Origin: Bifidobacterium rousetti
GTDB lineage: Bacteria > Actinomycetota > Actinomycetes > Actinomycetales > Bifidobacteriaceae
Assembly (NCBI RefSeq): GCF_008698235.1
Contig: NZ_PEBH01000011.1
Location: forward strand, 44,986 to 108,985
Direction: 5' to 3'
DNA: 64,000 nucleotides
Shown here: piece by piece, positions 16,880 to 25,417 of the stretch
Layout: each line of letters starts with the position of its first letter
Position numbering within the stretch: the stretch's first letter is position 1
Notes under the pieces: generated by a model
The model's database searches: none
Told to the model about the DNA's origin: nothing
What the model saw: only the letters and a program-made list of their open reading frames with translations
Program-made: the position numbers and the translations under genes

Positions 16880-18199
16880 ATGGATTATTCACCGGCGCTG
16901 ATGACCGACATGTACGAATACACGATGCTCGACGCGTGCCTCAAGGACGGCACCGCGAACCGCAAGTGCGTCTTCGAGGTGTTCACCCGCCACCTGCCGA
17001 TCGGCCGGCGCTACGGCGTGGTCGCCGGCACCGGACGCATCCTCGACGAGCTCGAGCGCTTCCACCTCGACGACGAGGACCTGAAATTCCTCGCCGACCG
17101 CAGGATCGTGAGCCCCGAGACGATCAAGTGGCTCGAGAACTTCCGCTTCTCCGGCACGATCAAGGGCTACCGCGAGGGCGAGATGTTCTTCCCGAACTCC
17201 CCGATCCTCGAGGTCGAGGGCACGTTCGGCGAGTGCACGCTACTCGAGACGCTGATCCTGTCCGTGCTGAACTACGATTCCGCGGTCGCCTCGGCCGCCT
17301 CCCGCATGGCCTCCGCCGCGAAGGACCGCCCCTGCATGGACATGGGCGGACGCCGCACGAACGAGTGGAGCGCGGTGGCCGCCGCGCGCGCCGCGGTCGT
17401 CGGAGGATTCCAGGGCACCGCGAACCTGCTCGCCGCGCAGATGTACGGCTTGAAGGCGATCGGCACGGCCGCGCACTGCTTCACGCTCGTGCACGACAGC
17501 GAGCGCCAGGCGTTCGAATCGCAGATCGCCGCTTTGGGCAAGAACACGACCCTCCTCGTCGACACGTACAACATCGAACAGGCCGTGAAGACCGCGGTCG
17601 AGGTCGCCGGCCCGGAGCTCGGCGGCGTGCGCATCGACTCGGGCGATCTCGCGCTCATGGCCCAGCGCGTGCGCAACCAGCTCGACGCGCTCGGCGCGAC
17701 GAACACGCGCATCACCGTCACCAACGACCTCGACGAGTACGCGCTGGCCGCGCTGCAGACCGCGCCGGTCGACTCGTACGGCGTCGGCACGATGCTCGTC
17801 ACCGGCTCGGGCGCGCCCACCTGCGCGATGGTGTACAAGCTCACCGAACGTGAGGGCGCGGACGGGGTGATGGTCCCGGTCATGAAGAAGTCGAAGGACA
17901 AGGCCACCGTGCCGGGCCGCAAGGTCGCCTACCGCTCGTACGAGTACGGCCTCGCCGACGTCGAGCACGTGATCTCCGGATCGGAGGAGAAGCTCGCCGC
18001 GTTCCGCCCTGAGGAGGGCTGGAAGGATCTCATGGTCGACTTCGTGGACCACGGCGAGATCGATTCGCAGTGGCAGGGGCACGACGCGATCCAGCGAGCG
18101 CACGACTACCGCGCGAAGGCGCTGGCCGAACTGCCGATCGCGGCGCAGAGCCTCATGCGCGGCGACCCGGTGATTCCTACCGAGGTGACGGTGCTGTAA
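16880..18199 (+). CDS. pncB: nicotinate phosphoribosyltransferase
   Basis: Joins nicotinate to PRPP to form nicotinate mononucleotide in NAD salvage, with ATP hydrolysis. The 439-residue product has the N-terminal YSPALMTDMYEYTM, the FEVFTRHLPIGRRYGVVAG segment, GGRRTNEWSAVAAARAA, GTAAHCFTLVH, and VRIDSGDLALMAQ, all characteristic of the family. The ATG at 16880 follows CAGGGAG. A long in-frame extension upstream lacks family similarity and overlaps the divergent Pr6Pr gene. A 29-29-29 hairpin element lies 51 bp beyond the stop and may terminate it. Confidence 0.95.
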   Translation: MDYSPALMTDMYEYTMLDACLKDGTANRKCVFEVFTRHLPIGRRYGVVAGTGRILDELERFHLDDEDLKFLADRRIVSPETIKWLENFRFSGTIKGYREGEMFFPNSPILEVEGTFGECTLLETLILSVLNYDSAVASAASRMASAAKDRPCMDMGGRRTNEWSAVAAARAAVVGGFQGTANLLAAQMYGLKAIGTAAHCFTLVHDSERQAFESQIAALGKNTTLLVDTYNIEQAVKTAVEVAGPELGGVRIDSGDLALMAQRVRNQLDALGATNTRITVTNDLDEYALAALQTAPVDSYGVGTMLVTGSGAPTCAMVYKLTEREGADGVMVPVMKKSKDKATVPGRKVAYRSYEYGLADVEHVISGSEEKLAAFRPEEGWKDLMVDFVDHGEIDSQWQGHDAIQRAHDYRAKALAELPIAAQSLMRGDPVIPTEVTVL

Positions 18200-18249
18200 G
18201 TCGCCGCCTCGCTTATTCGCGTCTTCTGCATCCTGCCGTCTGGTGGGGC

Positions 18250-18336
18250 GGGGTGGGGCGTGGGACGCGATGCCGGACACACTCAAGGCCGTTCGGCCAA
18301 GCCTACGGTCCGGCATCGCGTTCCACGCCCCACCCC
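18250..18336. repeat. 29-29-29 hairpin element, copy B
   Basis: A 29-bp inverted repeat (18250-18278 with 18308-18336, 28 of 29 paired plus one G-T) encloses a 29-nt loop (18279-18307). The loop differs from copy A at only two positions and again contains CTCAAGGCCG then TTCGGCCAAGCCTACG. The arms are unlike those of copy A apart from the GTC start and a C-rich end. On the plus strand it is followed by TTTGTCCTCTTG and lies after pncB. Confidence 0.85.
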
Positions 18337-18456
18337 TTTGTCCTCTTGTGTCCGCTTGTCCGCGTCGTCTTGGGGATTACGCGGGATGTTGTCTGCCGCC
18401 GGGATGCGCCGTAGCCTGAAAATGCAAAAGCAACCGGGCCGGCGAAGGAGACGGAC

Positions 18457-19158
18457 ATGGGACGGGATCATCATCGAACGGTATCGACATCGCGGATACG
18501 CCGCTTGTCGGGCGTTGTATGCGTTGCCCTTGTCGCGATCATGGCGTTGACGTCGTGCGCCTCCAATCCACTCGCCTCGGGTAGTGGGAGCGGGAATGGC
18601 GGCGGAGCCGGGGCGGACGGCGAGCCGGTGTTCACCGGCGTGCATGCGGAAGACTATTCGTGGGCGTACGAACGGGCGAAGCGCGAGGGCAGCGAGTTCG
18701 CGGTGCGGGCGCTCTCCGACGGCGAGCTCACCGAGGCGGAGACCCAGGAGGCGGCGGACCGCTACGTCTCCTGCATGGCGGACAAGGGCTTCACCGCCAC
18801 CAAGTCCATCGACGGATCGGGCGATGTCTACGTACCGGACGGGGTGTCCGCCGATCGGATAAACAGCGCCAGCGACACCTGCGAGCAGGAGTCCGGCATC
18901 CGCTATCTGGCGGGCCTGCTCTATCAGGACCGGACCAATCCGGACGGCAAGAACGACATCCCGATGGTCATCGACTGCATGCGCCGGCACGGCGTCGTCG
19001 ACGACTCGATGACCGACGCGCAGATCGAGGCCGAACTCACCGCCCAGAGCCCCGACACCTACTTCACCCGGATCCCCCACGACATGGCCGACCCCAACTA
19101 TGACGCGAACAAGGCCAAATGGTCCATCGAATGTCAGGCCAACCCCCGCGAGTTCTAA
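18457..19158 (+). CDS. putative lipoprotein
   Basis: A 233-residue predicted lipoprotein of unknown function. The N-terminus is basic, then has a hydrophobic stretch (VVCVALVAIMA) and the lipobox LTSC; cleavage would put Cys34 at the mature end. A Gly/Ser-rich linker follows. The mature part has six cysteines in CMADKG, CEQES, CMRRHG and CQANP contexts and a DAQIEAEL segment, but no domain that I recognise. The ATG at 18457 follows GAAGGAG. It lies 120 bp behind the hairpin element and is convergent with the MerR gene. An exported, membrane-anchored protein is the most that can be said. Confidence 0.75.
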   Translation: MGRDHHRTVSTSRIRRLSGVVCVALVAIMALTSCASNPLASGSGSGNGGGAGADGEPVFTGVHAEDYSWAYERAKREGSEFAVRALSDGELTEAETQEAADRYVSCMADKGFTATKSIDGSGDVYVPDGVSADRINSASDTCEQESGIRYLAGLLYQDRTNPDGKNDIPMVIDCMRRHGVVDDSMTDAQIEAELTAQSPDTYFTRIPHDMADPNYDANKAKWSIECQANPREF

Positions 19159-19165
19159 CCTCATG

Positions 19166-19210
19166 GCCCCCTCTGACGAGGGGGCTGTCAGCAAAGCCGA
19201 CTGGGGGAAG
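19166..19210. repeat. CCCCTC/GAGGGG double-hairpin repeat, inverted copy
   Basis: GGCCCCCTC-TGAC-GAGGGGGC followed by TGTCAGC-AAA-GCCGACTGGGGG is the reverse of the copy at 438-486. It lies between the convergent lipoprotein and MerR genes and could serve as a terminator for either side. Confidence 0.85.
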
Positions 19211-19227
19211 AGATAGAGAGCAGCCAA

Positions 19228-19707
19228 TCAGCAGTCGATCGAGTAGCTGCGAGTCTTGTAGTACTTCCAGTCGGGCAGCGGGCGATGCTCGGCGAGCGCG
19301 CGCTTGATGTCGCCGTAGAAGTGCAGTTTGCGCTGCACATGCAACGCGGCCTCGTCGAGCGCGCGACGCTGCTCGTCGAGCGCCTCGCTCCGCGCCTGCA
19401 GCAGTTCGAGGATCTCGTCGATGTGCTCGGGCTCGTTGCTCTCGTAGGTGAAGAACTTCTTCAGATCCCCGATCGTCATGCCCGCGTTCTTGAAGCAGCA
19501 GATCGCGCGCAGGCGGTTGATGTGGCACTCCTCGTATTCGCGCTGCCCGCTCGCGTTGCGTTTGACGTTCGTCAGCAGTCCCTGATCCTCGTAGTACCGC
19601 AGCGCCGAGGGCTCCATATGGAACCGATCCGCGACCTCGCGGATCGTGTAGGTCCTCGGCTTGTTCGCCGACTCGTCACCCGTCGATTCGTCGATGTCGT
19701 CCGTCAT
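19228..19707 (-). CDS. MerR family transcriptional regulator
   Basis: DNA-binding regulator of 159 residues. The winged-helix start reads YTIREVADRFHMEPSALRYYE, followed by DQGLLTNVKRNASGQREY, then a long dimerisation coiled coil and a C-terminal tail ending SYSIDC. It belongs to the single-component MerR type with no metal-binding cysteine pair visible apart from CCFKNAG. The ATG at 19707 is chosen over 19776 because a GGAAAGGA site lies upstream, though with a long 11-nt spacing. It is divergent from the aldo-keto reductase gene, with a palindrome at 19772-19787 between them, and probably controls it. Confidence 0.88.
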   Translation of the reverse strand: MTDDIDESTGDESANKPRTYTIREVADRFHMEPSALRYYEDQGLLTNVKRNASGQREYEECHINRLRAICCFKNAGMTIGDLKKFFTYESNEPEHIDEILELLQARSEALDEQRRALDEAALHVQRKLHFYGDIKRALAEHRPLPDWKYYKTRSYSIDC

Positions 19708-19771
19708 TGTCGCATCCGTCCTTTCCTGCGGCGTCGCCCGCGACACGCCGCCCTTCCGCGGCGCACTTGCA

Positions 19772-19787
19772 TTCAAGCTTACTTGAA
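19772..19787. promoter_or_regulatory. operator-like palindrome TTCAAG-N4-CTTGAA
   Basis: A perfect 6-bp inverted repeat with a 4-bp spacer in the divergent region of the MerR and aldo-keto reductase genes. A weak -35 TTGCAT overlaps its left edge, a layout seen at MerR-type promoters. It is assigned as the MerR site by position. Confidence 0.5.
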
Positions 19788-19845
19788 CTGTGATGATGAT
19801 GGCGAATCAGTCAACCGGTCAAAATCGACCCGAAGGAGAACGACG

Positions 19846-20856
<1,011 letters not shown>

Positions 20857-20897
20857 GCCCGCTGTCGGCCCGCACCCACATACACCCACATATACGG

Positions 20898-20941
20898 GGA
20901 CGTCCCTGTCCATGATCGTGCGATCACGGGCGGGGACGTCC
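20898..20941. terminator. bidirectional terminator-like hairpin
   Basis: GGACGTCCC (20898-20906) pairs with GGGACGTCC (20933-20941), with an inner GATCGTGCGATC hairpin. It lies between the convergent aldo-keto reductase and DUF3039 genes; the T tract is weak (TTATAT). Confidence 0.6.
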
Positions 20942-20962
20942 TTATATCAGCTCAATATCAGC

Positions 20963-21277
20963 TCACCAGCCGCGCATCTCGTCGTAGATGCGCTTGCAGT
21001 CGGGGCAGACCGGGTACTTGGACGGGTCGTGCTTGGGGACCCAGACCTTGCCACACAGGGCGACGACCGGACGGCCGGTGGCCTGCGACTCGGCGATGCG
21101 GTCACGCGAGACGTAGTGGGCGAAACGGTCCGCGTCGCCGTCGTCGGCGCGCTTGCTCTCCTCCTTGGTCTCGGGGCGTTCGAGCACCGCGGTGCCGGTC
21201 TCGGCGTCCGGGTTGGACAGCGGCGAGGACGTATCGGCGTCGAGGCATTCATCGGCGAGCGCATTGTTGATCATCAT
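20963..21277 (-). CDS. DUF3039 domain protein
   Basis: A 104-residue actinobacterial protein of unknown function. Its C-terminal half holds the family core: DRFAHYVSRDRI, PVVALCGKVWVPKHDP and VCPDCKRIYDEM, with three cysteines that probably make a small zinc site together with a histidine. The N-terminal half is acidic and low in order. The start is set at 21277 because AAGGAGG lies 5 nt upstream; the ATG at 21274 is equally close, and the longer in-frame start at 21433 would cover the coaD promoter. It is divergent from coaD. Confidence 0.85.
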   Translation of the reverse strand: MMINNALADECLDADTSSPLSNPDAETGTAVLERPETKEESKRADDGDADRFAHYVSRDRIAESQATGRPVVALCGKVWVPKHDPSKYPVCPDCKRIYDEMRGW

Positions 21278-21425
21278 GGCGACCTCCTTGTAGGGCATGT
21301 TCTGCACTCCATCATAGTGTTCATGCAAACGATTGAGGTAACGGGAGATGACGGACGGCGGCGAATCGCCGTGGCGCCGGCGCACATCATCACACCACGC
21401 GCATGGGCGCGGTAGGCTAGTGCCT

Positions 21426-21944
21426 ATGACCAAAGCAGTGTGCCCCGGCTCCTATGACCCAGTGACCGCCGGACATCTTGACGTTATCGAACGCAGCGCG
21501 CGCTTCTTCGACGAAGTGCATGTGGTGGTGGCGGTGAACGCCGCCAAGACGCCGATGTTCCCCACCGAAACCCGCGTCGACGTGATCCGACGCGCCCTCG
21601 CCAAGGATGGCTGCACGAACGTCGTGGTCTCGTCCACCGACGGGCTGATCACCGACTACTGCAACAAGGTGGGCGCGTCGGTCATCGTCAAGGGCCTGCG
21701 TCAGAACGGCGACTACGAGGCCGAGCTCGGCATGGCGCTCGTCAACCGCAAGCTCGGCGGCGTGGAGACGCTGTTCCTGCCCGCCGATCCGGTGCTTGAG
21801 CATATCTCCAGCTCGATCGTCAAGGACGTGGCCCGCCACGGCGGCGACGTGACCGGCATGGTGCCCGACTGCGTGGTGCCGATGCTGAACGAGGCGCTGA
21901 ACGGGGACGGCGGGGATGTCAGGAACGCGGAAAGGAACGCATGA
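21426..21944 (+). CDS. coaD: phosphopantetheine adenylyltransferase
   Basis: Transfers AMP from ATP to 4'-phosphopantetheine in coenzyme A synthesis. The 172-residue product has the nucleotidyltransferase motif TAGH (residues 14-17, the usual TxGH), GSYDPVT before it, [18 protein letters not shown], and [10 protein letters not shown] for the triphosphate site. TAGGCT (21413-21418) ends 7 nt before the ATG and there is no ribosome site, so it is probably leaderless. The next gene overlaps its stop codon, and the pair continues into the DUF177-rpmF-rnc block, an order typical of actinobacteria. Confidence 0.95.
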   Translation: MTKAVCPGSYDPVTAGHLDVIERSARFFDEVHVVVAVNAAKTPMFPTETRVDVIRRALAKDGCTNVVVSSTDGLITDYCNKVGASVIVKGLRQNGDYEAELGMALVNRKLGGVETLFLPADPVLEHISSSIVKDVARHGGDVTGMVPDCVVPMLNEALNGDGGDVRNAERNA

Positions 21945-22975
21945 TGAGTGACATCACGGATTATTCGAAGCCGGGCGAGCACCCGGAGGGGTATGTCGAT
22001 CTGACGGCGCAGTCGTCGGACGCGACCGGTGCGGACGGTACCAACGCCGCCGGCTACGTCGCGCCGGCGGTCGATTTCACCGACATCGCGGGCGCGGCCG
22101 ACGTCTCCAGCGAGGACACCGTCGACAGCGTGCGTGCGGCCGGCGTCGCGGGCGCGGCCGGCGCGACGCAACCCGCGGCCGGCGCCGGGCAGGCGGCGGC
22201 GCAGCCCGCACCGCTGTTCCCGCCGCAATCGCCCTCCCAGTCCGACACGATGCCGGCGACGACACCCAGCCCGACGGCCCCCGGCGCTCCCGGCACTCCC
22301 GACGGCACCGACGACACCGACGACACCGACGCCAAGGCCGGCGACGACGCGCGCGTGCTGAAGTCCCCGTTCCCGTTGCCGGACCTGCGCGAGGACGCCG
22401 AGGAGGACGACATCGACCAGAGTCGTGAGGAGTTCACGACCGTCTACGACATCATCGACCAGCTCGAGGCGTCTCTGAACGAGGCGAAGGGCAGCATCTT
22501 CTCCCCCAGCATGGTCAGGATCGACCGCGACGAGTTCGGCGGCCACCTGAGCGAGCTCAAGAAGATGCTCCCGGTGCAGCTCGAACGCGCCTCGGCGCTG
22601 ATGCGCGAGGCGGAGCGCCGTCTCGAGGGGGCGCAGACGCAGTCGAACGCGATCGTCGCGTCGGCGCAAAGCCGTGCGGCCGACATCGTCAAGGAGGCCA
22701 ACGAGCAGGCGCAGTTCCTCGCCGGTCAGGAGAACGTCACGGAACTGGCCCGGCAGAAGGCGCGCACGATCCTCAACACGGCACAGGCGAAGGCCGACCA
22801 TCTCACGCACGGCGCGGACGAGTACTCGACGAAGGTCATGGAGACGCTGCGCGCGCAGCTCAACAAGATGGGCGGCGACGTGGACGCGGGCCTCAACGTG
22901 CTCTACGAGCGTCGCAAGGCTGCCGCGCAGGACCTGCCGCACCTCGACATCAACGATTATCCTGAGGCACAGTAA
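21944..22975 (+). CDS. SepIVA-like coiled-coil cell-division protein
   Basis: A 343-residue protein with a long disordered Ala/Thr/Pro-rich N-terminus (about 140 residues) and a coiled-coil second half from YDIIDQLEASLNEAKG through SPSMVRIDRDEFGGHLSELK, ASALMREAERRLEG and EQAQFLAGQENV. This is the DivIVA-like/SepIVA pattern, and in mycobacteria sepIVA also lies next to coaD, DUF177 and rpmF. A role in septation or polar growth is inferred from that. The ATG at 21944 gives a 7-nt gap from GGAAAGGA; the ATG at 21941 is an alternative. It overlaps the coaD stop. Confidence 0.75.
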   Translation: MSDITDYSKPGEHPEGYVDLTAQSSDATGADGTNAAGYVAPAVDFTDIAGAADVSSEDTVDSVRAAGVAGAAGATQPAAGAGQAAAQPAPLFPPQSPSQSDTMPATTPSPTAPGAPGTPDGTDDTDDTDAKAGDDARVLKSPFPLPDLREDAEEDDIDQSREEFTTVYDIIDQLEASLNEAKGSIFSPSMVRIDRDEFGGHLSELKKMLPVQLERASALMREAERRLEGAQTQSNAIVASAQSRAADIVKEANEQAQFLAGQENVTELARQKARTILNTAQAKADHLTHGADEYSTKVMETLRAQLNKMGGDVDAGLNVLYERRKAAAQDLPHLDINDYPEAQ

Positions 22976-23042
22976 CGCTGGAGGGATCGGAAACGTCTAG
23001 GTCCAGCATTCCGTGTCAACAGTTCGTTTGCCCGGATTCCAG

Positions 23043-23215
23043 GCTCCCCTTGTCAGGGGAGCTGGACCGCGAAGCGGGGCTGAGGGGTAGTCGATACGCG
23101 GTCTGTCTCTCCCCCAGTCAGCTTCGCTGACAGCCCCCTCGTCAGAGGGGGCCGATGCACCCCGCGGATGGAATGTGGTCGCCGCGATCCGACAGCCCCC
23201 TCGTCAGAGGGGGCC
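23043..23215. repeat. three CCCCTC/GAGGGG elements in a row
   Basis: Between the SepIVA-like gene and DUF177 lie a GGCTCCCC-TTGTCA-GGGGAGC variant with a CCGCGAAGCGG hairpin (23043-23089), a full double-hairpin copy (23108-23152) that matches 438-486 closely, and a half copy GACAGCCCCCTCGTCAGAGG (23191 on). The tandem arrangement suggests repeated insertion at one site. The ribosome site of DUF177 starts only 16 bp beyond. Confidence 0.82.
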
Positions 23216-23250
23216 AATATTACCAACACTTAGAAAGGCTGAACAATATC

Positions 23251-23874
23251 ATGGCTCGTCCTGAACTTTCCCCGTGGGCGGTGTCGGTGGCGCAGGTCGC
23301 ATCCCGCGCCGGCCAGTCCAAGGAGCTCGACGCGGACTTCCCCGCGCCGAGCGGCATCGGCGACGAGGTGATCGGCGTCGAGGAAGGCGCCCCGGTGCAT
23401 GTGGCGGGATCCTTCGATTCGATCGTCGACGGACTGATCCTCAACGCGCGCGTCACCGCGCCGGTGCACGCCGAGTGCACCCGCTGCCTCAAGCCGATCA
23501 CACGCGACTGGGGCGTGAACGTCACCGCGTTCTTCCCGTACGAATCGGAGAACGCCGGCAAGGCCGACGGCAAGGGCAACAAGGGCAAGGGCGAGGTCGA
23601 GATCATCGCCGGCGAGGAGGAGTCGGAGGACTCCTACCCGCTACTCGACGGCGGCGCGTTCGCCGACATCGAGGCGCTGCTGCGCGACACGCTGGTCGAG
23701 GCGCTGCCGCTGCAGCCGCTGTGCCGCGAGGACTGCCAGGGACTGTGCTCGCAGTGCGGCGTCGACCTGAACGAGCACCCGGACCATCATCACGAGATCA
23801 TGGACGACCGTTTCGCCGGACTCGCCGCGCTCAAGGCCCAGCTCGAGGCCGCGGAATCGGACGGCGAACGCTGA
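23251..23874 (+). CDS. DUF177 domain protein
   Basis: A 207-residue cytoplasmic protein of the YceD/DUF177 family, linked by conserved position to 23S rRNA accumulation and L32. It has the cysteine pair CTRCLKPI in the N-terminal half and CREDCQGLCSQCGVDL near the end, which together could bind zinc. A Lys/Gly-rich insert (residues about 110-120) and an acidic stretch EEESEDSY follow. The ATG at 23251 is preceded by AGAAAGG. It is followed by rpmF and rnc, as in most actinobacteria. Its stop codon is the first TGA of a six-unit 10-bp tandem repeat. Confidence 0.9.
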   Translation: MARPELSPWAVSVAQVASRAGQSKELDADFPAPSGIGDEVIGVEEGAPVHVAGSFDSIVDGLILNARVTAPVHAECTRCLKPITRDWGVNVTAFFPYESENAGKADGKGNKGKGEVEIIAGEEESEDSYPLLDGGAFADIEALLRDTLVEALPLQPLCREDCQGLCSQCGVDLNEHPDHHHEIMDDRFAGLAALKAQLEAAESDGER

Positions 23875-23930
23875 ATCACACTGAATCACACTGAATCACA
23901 CTGAATCACGCTGAATCACGCTGAATCACA
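23871..23930 (+). repeat. six tandem 10-bp units CTGAATCACR
   Basis: Six perfect 10-mers run from 23871 to 23930, differing only at the last base (A or G). The first unit supplies the DUF177 stop codon. Because ten is not a multiple of three, the units put TGA in all three frames within 30 bp. The copy number is likely to vary between strains. Confidence 0.95.
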
Positions 23931-24033
23931 CAAGAAACGCCGTGTTTCGTGCGGACGTGACATTGTACGGGCGTTGCGCTAGAGTACTGAACGCTTAAGC
24001 TCAAATGTTCGAACGAAATAGAGGATACTGAAA

Positions 24034-24228
24034 ATGGCACTGCCTAAGTACAAGACCTCGCGCGCCAACACGCACTCGCGTCGCGCGAATTGGAAGGCGA
24101 CCGCTACGGCCACCGTGAGCTGCCCGAACTGCGGCGCTCCGGCCCTGCCGCACGTGGCCTGCCCGAGCTGCGGTTCCTTCCGCGGCCGCATCTACCGTGA
24201 AGCCATCCGCGCCCCTCACGCCAAGTGA
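24034..24228 (+). CDS. rpmF: 50S ribosomal protein L32
   Basis: Small large-subunit protein of 64 residues. It starts [19 protein letters not shown] and has two cysteine pairs, CPNCG and CPSCG, which form the zinc ribbon of the C+ type. The ATG at 24034 is preceded by AGAGGATACTGAAA. It stands between DUF177 and rnc, as in most actinobacteria. A clear terminator follows, so rnc probably has its own promoter. Confidence 0.97.
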   Translation: MALPKYKTSRANTHSRRANWKATATATVSCPNCGAPALPHVACPSCGSFRGRIYREAIRAPHAK

Positions 24229-24260
24229 GTCGCCGGAGCTGACCGCGGCATGAAATGAAA

Positions 24261-24296
24261 GAAAGCCCTGCCATCGACGGGTGGCGGGGCTTTCGC
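24261..24296 (+). terminator. rpmF terminator
   Basis: GAAAGCCC (24261-24268) pairs with GGGCTTTC (24287-24294), with the inner stem extended by TGCCA/TGGCG. It lies 32 bp after the rpmF stop and has only a short T tract. Confidence 0.7.
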
Positions 24297-24443
24297 GTAA
24301 CTATCCGCCATTCGCGGTGTGCGGTATCGCGGGCGACTCCCCCGGATGCCCCCAATTCCCTTGGATTTCCGGGCATCGCCGAAGTCGTTCGGGATTCGCC
24401 CCGGTGCCACTGCCGCGACCGACCACCAACCATCTCAATCATC

Positions 24444-25184
24444 ATGACGAATCACCAGCAGAACACACAGCACACCGTGCGCACGACAGGCCCGTCGAAC
24501 GAGGCCGTCGAGGCGCTGCTCAAGGAACTGGACACGACGATCAGCCCGGAGCTGCTCGTCCAGGCGCTCACCCACCGCTCCTTCGCGCACGAGCACCCCG
24601 GCGTCAAACACTACGAACGACTCGAGTTCCTCGGCGACGCCGTGCTCGAGCTCGTCGCCACCGAGACGCTGTACCGCATCCACCCGGACATGACCGAGGG
24701 CCAGCTGGCCAAGATGCGCGCCAAGGCTGTCTCCGAGGAGGCGCTGAGCGCGATCGCCCGCGACAAGCTGCACGTCGGGCCGTACATCCTGCTCGGCCAC
24801 GGCGAGGCCGCGGACGGCGGCGCCGAGAAAAGCTCGATCCTGTGCGACATCGTCGAATCGCTGATCGGCGCGACGTTCGTCGAGCACGGCATCGACGGCG
24901 CGCGCAACACCGTCCACCGCCTCATCGACGACACGCTGAAGGAGGTCGCGACCGAGGGCCCGGCGCTCGACTGGAAGACATCGCTGACGGTCAAGGCGCA
25001 CAAGATGGGCAAGGAGGAACCGGTCTACCACATGGCCGTCACCGGCCCGGAGTACGCGCAGGAGTTCATCGCCCGCGTCACGCTCGGCGACGACGAGACC
25101 GTCATCGGCGTCGGACGCGGCACCAGCAAGCGCAAGGCGCAGCTGGCGGCCGCCGAGGCGGCGTGGCACCAGCTCGACGAATAG
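24444..25184 (+). CDS. rnc: ribonuclease III
   Basis: Double-strand RNA endonuclease that processes rRNA precursors and structured mRNAs. The 246-residue product has the RNase III signature HYERLEFLGDAVLELVA in the nuclease domain, with the second acidic cluster in CDIVESLIGATFVEHG, and a C-terminal dsRNA-binding domain (about residues 165-246) ending RKAQLAAAEAAWHQL. No ribosome site precedes the ATG at 24444, although an in-frame extension reaches 24255; the extension crosses the rpmF terminator and is unlikely. The position behind DUF177 and rpmF is the standard one. Confidence 0.95.
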   Translation: MTNHQQNTQHTVRTTGPSNEAVEALLKELDTTISPELLVQALTHRSFAHEHPGVKHYERLEFLGDAVLELVATETLYRIHPDMTEGQLAKMRAKAVSEEALSAIARDKLHVGPYILLGHGEAADGGAEKSSILCDIVESLIGATFVEHGIDGARNTVHRLIDDTLKEVATEGPALDWKTSLTVKAHKMGKEEPVYHMAVTGPEYAQEFIARVTLGDDETVIGVGRGTSKRKAQLAAAEAAWHQLDE

Positions 25185-25417
25185 TCGCGAGTGACGCATC
25201 GTGACGTATCGCACACCGATCGTGTGCGCGTCCCACGCATCGGGCGCCGGACGCGCATACGTCACGAACGTGAATAGACTGGAGAAACACGCGCGAAACC
25301 GGCCACGAACCGGTATATGACGCGATCGATGCCGACCGGACCGGACGGACAGGCCCACAGCCACCCCGCCCGGCAGGACGTCGGCGAGAACAGACCAAAG
25401 CGAAGTGTGAGAGGATT

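Noticed and set aside
25185..25417. Possible T-box or leader attenuator upstream of ilvB
   Set aside because: There is one CGCACAC/GTGTGCG hairpin at 25210-25228 but no T-box core and no leader peptide with branched-chain codons.
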